NCBI GenBank assembly: GCA_020629375.1
Contig: JAHDDK010000007.1
Location: 46,284-98,195, forward strand
Source of the DNA: Acidimicrobiales bacterium
GTDB lineage: Bacteria > Actinomycetota > Acidimicrobiia > Acidimicrobiales > SHLQ01
Length of the DNA stretch: 51,912 nt
Direction: 5' to 3'
The first letter of the stretch is position 1. Every line of letters begins with the position of its first letter. The notes under the pieces were generated by a model, which searched no databases, had not been told where the DNA came from, and worked only from the letters and a program-made list of their open reading frames with translations. Positions 48,729 to 51,912 of the stretch are shown here, piece by piece. The position numbers and the translations under genes were made by a program.

Positions 48729-51700
48729 ATGGATCTTCGCAAGGAACTCGAACTCGACATTTCCGGCGCCCTGCGATCGGTCCAGAACCTGAACGCCGAG
48801 ATCACGTCCACACTGTCGCAGTCGTTCAAGCTCGGCCTAGACACGACCGACGCTCAACGCCAGATCCAGCTCGTCAAGCGTCGCCTCGGCGAGATCCGAG
48901 ACGCAGAAGCTGAGCTTGGCGTTGTCGTCGACGACTCAGAACTCGTGCGCCTCGATGGCGACCTCGGTGACCTCGAATCTTCCATCGTTGCCGTAGACGT
49001 CACCGCCAACGATGCCGAGCTGCAAGCCGCCCTTGACGTGGCCAACGCAGGCGCAGCCTTCAACGTCGACGTCACCGCCGACGACTCGGAACTGCAAGCC
49101 GCGCTGAGCGCCGCCGAAGCTGGCGCCGTCGCCGAAATCGACCTCGTTGTGACTGGCGATGACGCTGCGGCGACCCTCGCCGAGCTTGATGCGGGCGTGA
49201 CGTCCGAGGTCGAGCTTCAGATGACCGGCGAGGATGCTCAGGCGATTCTGGACGACCTCGATGCGGGGGTAACCTCCGAGGTCAAGATCGCCATCACGGG
49301 TGACGACGCCAAGGCGCTTCTCGCCGAGCTTGATGCGGGCGTGACGTCCGGGGTCAAGATCGCCATCACGGGCGACGACGCCAAGGCGCTTCTCGCCGAG
49401 CTTGATGCGGGCGTGACGTCCGAGGTCAAGATCGCCATCACGGGCGACGACGCCAAGGCGCTTCTCGCCGAGCTTGATGCGGGCGTGACGTCCGAGGTCA
49501 AGATCGAGGCGGACACGTCCGAGATTGCCAGCGGCGACGACATTGCAGCCGCCCTCGCTACGCCGCTTGCCGCCGCAGGAGTGGCCGCTGCAGCGATATT
49601 CACGGCGAGCCTTGGCGAGGCCATCTCTGTCGATGCAAGCATCGCCGCTGCCGCCGCACGGTCACCCCTGCCCGAGGCCGACATTGCTCGACTCGGTGAA
49701 GCTGCAGGCAACCTCTACGCAGGCGCATACGGCGCATCGATCGAGGACAATCTCTCCGTTCTGGAGGGGCTCGCACGGTTCGAGCTCGTTGCTACCGCCG
49801 ACATCTCCGAACTCGAGAGCGCTGGCGCAGCAGTACAGGACTTCGCGGCCATCTGGCAGCAAGAGACCGGCACCGTCCTCTCTGCCATCGACCAGCTCAA
49901 TCAGTTCGATCTCGCCGACGGCCCGATCGATGGGCTGAACCAGCTCCAAGAACTACTGAGCCAGTCGAAGGCACCCGCCGACGAACTCCTCGAATCGATC
50001 CGGGAGTATTCGCCGTTCTTGGCCGATGCCGGGCTGAGCTTCGAAGACTTCGGCAAGATCGTCGTGTCGTCGGGCGCCTCGACCGAGATCGAGATCGACA
50101 AGATCGGCGATTCGATCAAGGAGCTGACGATCCTGATCGACGAAGTCGACGCCGACGTCATCTCGGTACTGGGGGCCGAGTCTGGCCTCGCCGCCACCGA
50201 GATCGAGAAGCTGGTTCTAGCCCTTCAGCAAGGGGATCCGGGGGCGTTCGAAGAAGTCATTACCGTCATGCAGGGCATCGAGGACCCAGCCGCTCGGGCC
50301 CGGTTCTCGGTCGAACTGTTCGGCGCTGCTGGTGAAGATGTGGCCGCACTGTTCCGAGAGGTCGACTTCGCCGAACCATTCGAGGTGTCGGCAACGGCCA
50401 TCGCCGACGCTGGCGCCGAGATCAACGACAGCCTCATCGTCCGGCTGACCGAACTTGGCCGCACGTTCCAGACCGAAGTCGTCAACGTAATCATTGCGGA
50501 GGTTCTCCCGGCCGTCGAGGACTTCGTGGCCAGCATCGACGCCGATGACGTGCGGGCGTTCACCACGGAAATCCAGACAGCCGTTACCGAACTGGTTGGA
50601 TTCGGCCGCGCCGCCGTCGATGCCTCCGACAACTTCAACGAGCTATTCGGCCTAACCGACCAGCTCGCCGACATCGACGAAGCCGTGACCGGGAGCCGGG
50701 AAGAACTTTCGCTATTCGGCGAGGCGTTCGGGTTCATTGAATCGCAGTACCAGGCGAATCGAGGATGGACCGAGTTCTGGTCGAACATCGGCTCCAGCGT
50801 GGGCGATCCGGCGATCGACGCTGCAAATGGCGTGGATATCTTGTCTACCGCCCTTGATGGCGTCCCCCGTTTCGCCGACACCACGACGACCGCCCTGCAG
50901 CAATCGGCCGACGCCGTTGAGGAATACCAGCAGCGGGTTGCTGACGGCTTGATCGTCGACCCCGAGGTTGCCGCCCAACAGATGAGCGCCGCCCTTTCCG
51001 CTGCAACCCAGGTGGTCGGCACCGAAGCTGACGCCGTCATCGCCGAATTCACCGAACTTGGCCAGGCCGTTCCCGAAGAGTTCGCTGCCGTCATCATTGA
51101 CGGCATTGCCGAAACCCAGCCCGACGTTTCCCAGGCATTCATCGAATCGCTCGGTGAAATCCCCATCGAGGAGCTGGTCGAATACTACGAGAACGGCGTG
51201 CCGACGATCGCCGAGCAGCTTGGCGCAACGCTCTCCTCCGAGTTCGCCGATCAGAAAGACGTCATCGAGGAGTCATTGATCGAGGCCACCTCCCTCGACG
51301 GCGTCATCGAAACATTCGAGGACGGACTCCAAGGACTACAGGATGCCCTCGACGCCCAAGAGCTGCGCTACGACGTCGTGGACCAGCTCGGCCAGGCAGG
51401 CTTCGACGACGTCGCCGAGTTCGCCAAGGACGCCGGCAACGAGATCATCGACGAACTAAACGACGCCCTCGCATCCGGCGACCTCGACAAGATCATCGAG
51501 CTAGAGCGACAGTTCGACGAGCTGCGAGAGATCGAATCCGAGATTTCGATATCGGTCGAAGACGCCGAGCTGCGCAGCTTCATCCGGGAGATCCAGTCAA
51601 ACCCCACGATCCTCACCGCAGAGTACGGAGTCCCAGACTTCCCGAACGTCGACATCCCCGACGTCGGCGTCGACGTCGACTTCAACCCGAACACGGCCGC

Positions 51701-51912
51701 GGTCGACGAAGAGATCCGGATACTCGGCGAGACCCAGGTCACCGCCCTCGTCAACTTCCTAGCTGACACTGCAGCGATCGACGCCCTGCCGGACTTCCCG
51801 AACCCTGACGTTGATGTCGACTTCAACCCCAACACGGCCGCAGTCGACGAAGAGATTCGGATACTCGGCGAGACCCAGGTCACCGCCCTCGTCAACTTCC
51901 TAGCTGACACTG
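48729..51912 (+). CDS. tape measure protein, N-terminal part (continues past the window)
   Basis: 1061 codons seen, no stop to the edge. Start ATG 48729 after GAAGGG. An N-terminal helical start (MDLRKELELDISGALRSVQN) leads into many short repeats with DDSELQAAL and then five 24-residue units, later long helices rich in Ala/Glu/Asp, and 47-residue repeats at the right edge. No cysteine occurs in the part seen, in contrast to the other tail genes. It sets tail length; the full size is unknown. Confidence 0.85.
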   Translation, partial: MDLRKELELDISGALRSVQNLNAEITSTLSQSFKLGLDTTDAQRQIQLVKRRLGEIRDAEAELGVVVDDSELVRLDGDLGDLESSIVAVDVTANDAELQAALDVANAGAAFNVDVTADDSELQAALSAAEAGAVAEIDLVVTGDDAAATLAELDAGVTSEVELQMTGEDAQAILDDLDAGVTSEVKIAITGDDAKALLAELDAGVTSGVKIAITGDDAKALLAELDAGVTSEVKIAITGDDAKALLAELDAGVTSEVKIEADTSEIASGDDIAAALATPLAAAGVAAAAIFTASLGEAISVDASIAAAAARSPLPEADIARLGEAAGNLYAGAYGASIEDNLSVLEGLARFELVATADISELESAGAAVQDFAAIWQQETGTVLSAIDQLNQFDLADGPIDGLNQLQELLSQSKAPADELLESIREYSPFLADAGLSFEDFGKIVVSSGASTEIEIDKIGDSIKELTILIDEVDADVISVLGAESGLAATEIEKLVLALQQGDPGAFEEVITVMQGIEDPAARARFSVELFGAAGEDVAALFREVDFAEPFEVSATAIADAGAEINDSLIVRLTELGRTFQTEVVNVIIAEVLPAVEDFVASIDADDVRAFTTEIQTAVTELVGFGRAAVDASDNFNELFGLTDQLADIDEAVTGSREELSLFGEAFGFIESQYQANRGWTEFWSNIGSSVGDPAIDAANGVDILSTALDGVPRFADTTTTALQQSADAVEEYQQRVADGLIVDPEVAAQQMSAALSAATQVVGTEADAVIAEFTELGQAVPEEFAAVIIDGIAETQPDVSQAFIESLGEIPIEELVEYYENGVPTIAEQLGATLSSEFADQKDVIEESLIEATSLDGVIETFEDGLQGLQDALDAQELRYDVVDQLGQAGFDDVAEFAKDAGNEIIDELNDALASGDLDKIIELERQFDELREIESEISISVEDAELRSFIREIQSNPTILTAEYGVPDFPNVDIPDVGVDVDFNPNTAAVDEEIRILGETQVTALVNFLADTAAIDALPDFPNPDVDVDFNPNTAAVDEEIRILGETQVTALVNFLADT
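49134..49493 (+). repeat. five tandem 72-bp repeats in the tape measure gene
   Basis: Units begin at 49134, 49206, 49278, 49350 and 49422; the last three are nearly identical, the first two diverged. Each encodes 24 residues ending LLAELDAGVTS. In-frame, so repeat number could alter tail length without breaking the gene. Confidence 0.93.
51675..51912 (+). repeat. 141-bp repeat at the right window edge
   Basis: gtcgacttcaaccc recurs at 51675 and 51816; the two copies agree over at least 90 bases and each encodes a 47-residue unit. The second copy is cut by the window end, so the sequence may stop here because the assembly broke in the repeat. Confidence 0.9.

Noticed and set aside
49238..49711. 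157-aa reverse frame with repeats in the tape measure gene
   Set aside because: Mirror image of the 72-bp repeats; Ser/Ala-rich shadow composition.
1..51912. Integrase, repressor, attachment site or CRISPR array
   Set aside because: I looked for recombinase signatures, phage-repressor helix-turn-helix genes and regularly spaced repeats and saw none, so lifestyle cannot be set from this window.

Overview
The window is 51.9 kb of a tailed-phage genome, most likely a siphovirus of a high-GC actinobacterium. The host inference rests on two tandem WhiB-like iron-sulphur regulators, on head-to-tail adaptor, tail terminator and major tail protein families typical of actinobacteriophages, on the high GC content, and on very dense GTGA/ATGA start-stop overlaps with many GTG starts. 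There is no integrase, repressor or attachment site in view. Both window edges fall inside repeats: the left edge inside a pentapeptide-repeat gene, the right edge inside a repeated part of the tape measure gene.

Layout. 1-12.6 kb: DNA metabolism and small early-type genes: a RecB/Cas4-like PD-(D/E)XK exonuclease, a probable ssDNA-binding protein with an SSB-like acidic tail, an SNF2-type helicase next to an N4/N6 DNA methyltransferase, about 15 overlapping small genes of unknown role, two WhiB-like proteins, a DUF3987 primase/helicase-like ATPase, a possible sliding-clamp-like protein and a C2H2 zinc-finger protein. 12.6-21 kb: small proteins, small and large terminase, a metallophosphoesterase, micro membrane proteins, a right-handed beta-helix protein and a protein with a CBM36/60-like module. 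21-28 kb: portal and MuF-like head protein, then an accessory block (tRNA-Cys, a Tat-signal miniprotein, a RuvC-like resolvase, a second metallophosphoesterase) and a probable capsid protease. 28-42 kb: a fibre/tailspike and cysteine-rich cassette in which the major capsid protein is embedded. 42-43.6 kb: a lysis-like or accessory island with holin-like proteins, a reverse-strand gene pair and a papain-like protease. 43.7-51.9 kb: major tail protein, adaptor, gp10-like protein, tail terminator, a reverse-strand gene, a leishmanolysin-like metalloprotease, frameshifted tail chaperones and the start of the tape measure gene.

Striking points. The virion proteins are extremely cysteine-rich (up to 8-9% in the connector proteins, 16 Cys in the capsid protein), yet the tape measure part seen has none, and the phage carries its own tRNA-Cys(GCA). 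The structural operon also holds a vanadium-bromoperoxidase-like protein, a papain-like cysteine protease and an M8-like metalloprotease. Two reverse-strand insertions interrupt the otherwise all-forward gene order. A standard -1 slippery heptamer joins the two tail assembly chaperone frames.

Limits: all family calls come from motifs read by eye. No alignment, HMM or structure prediction was run.
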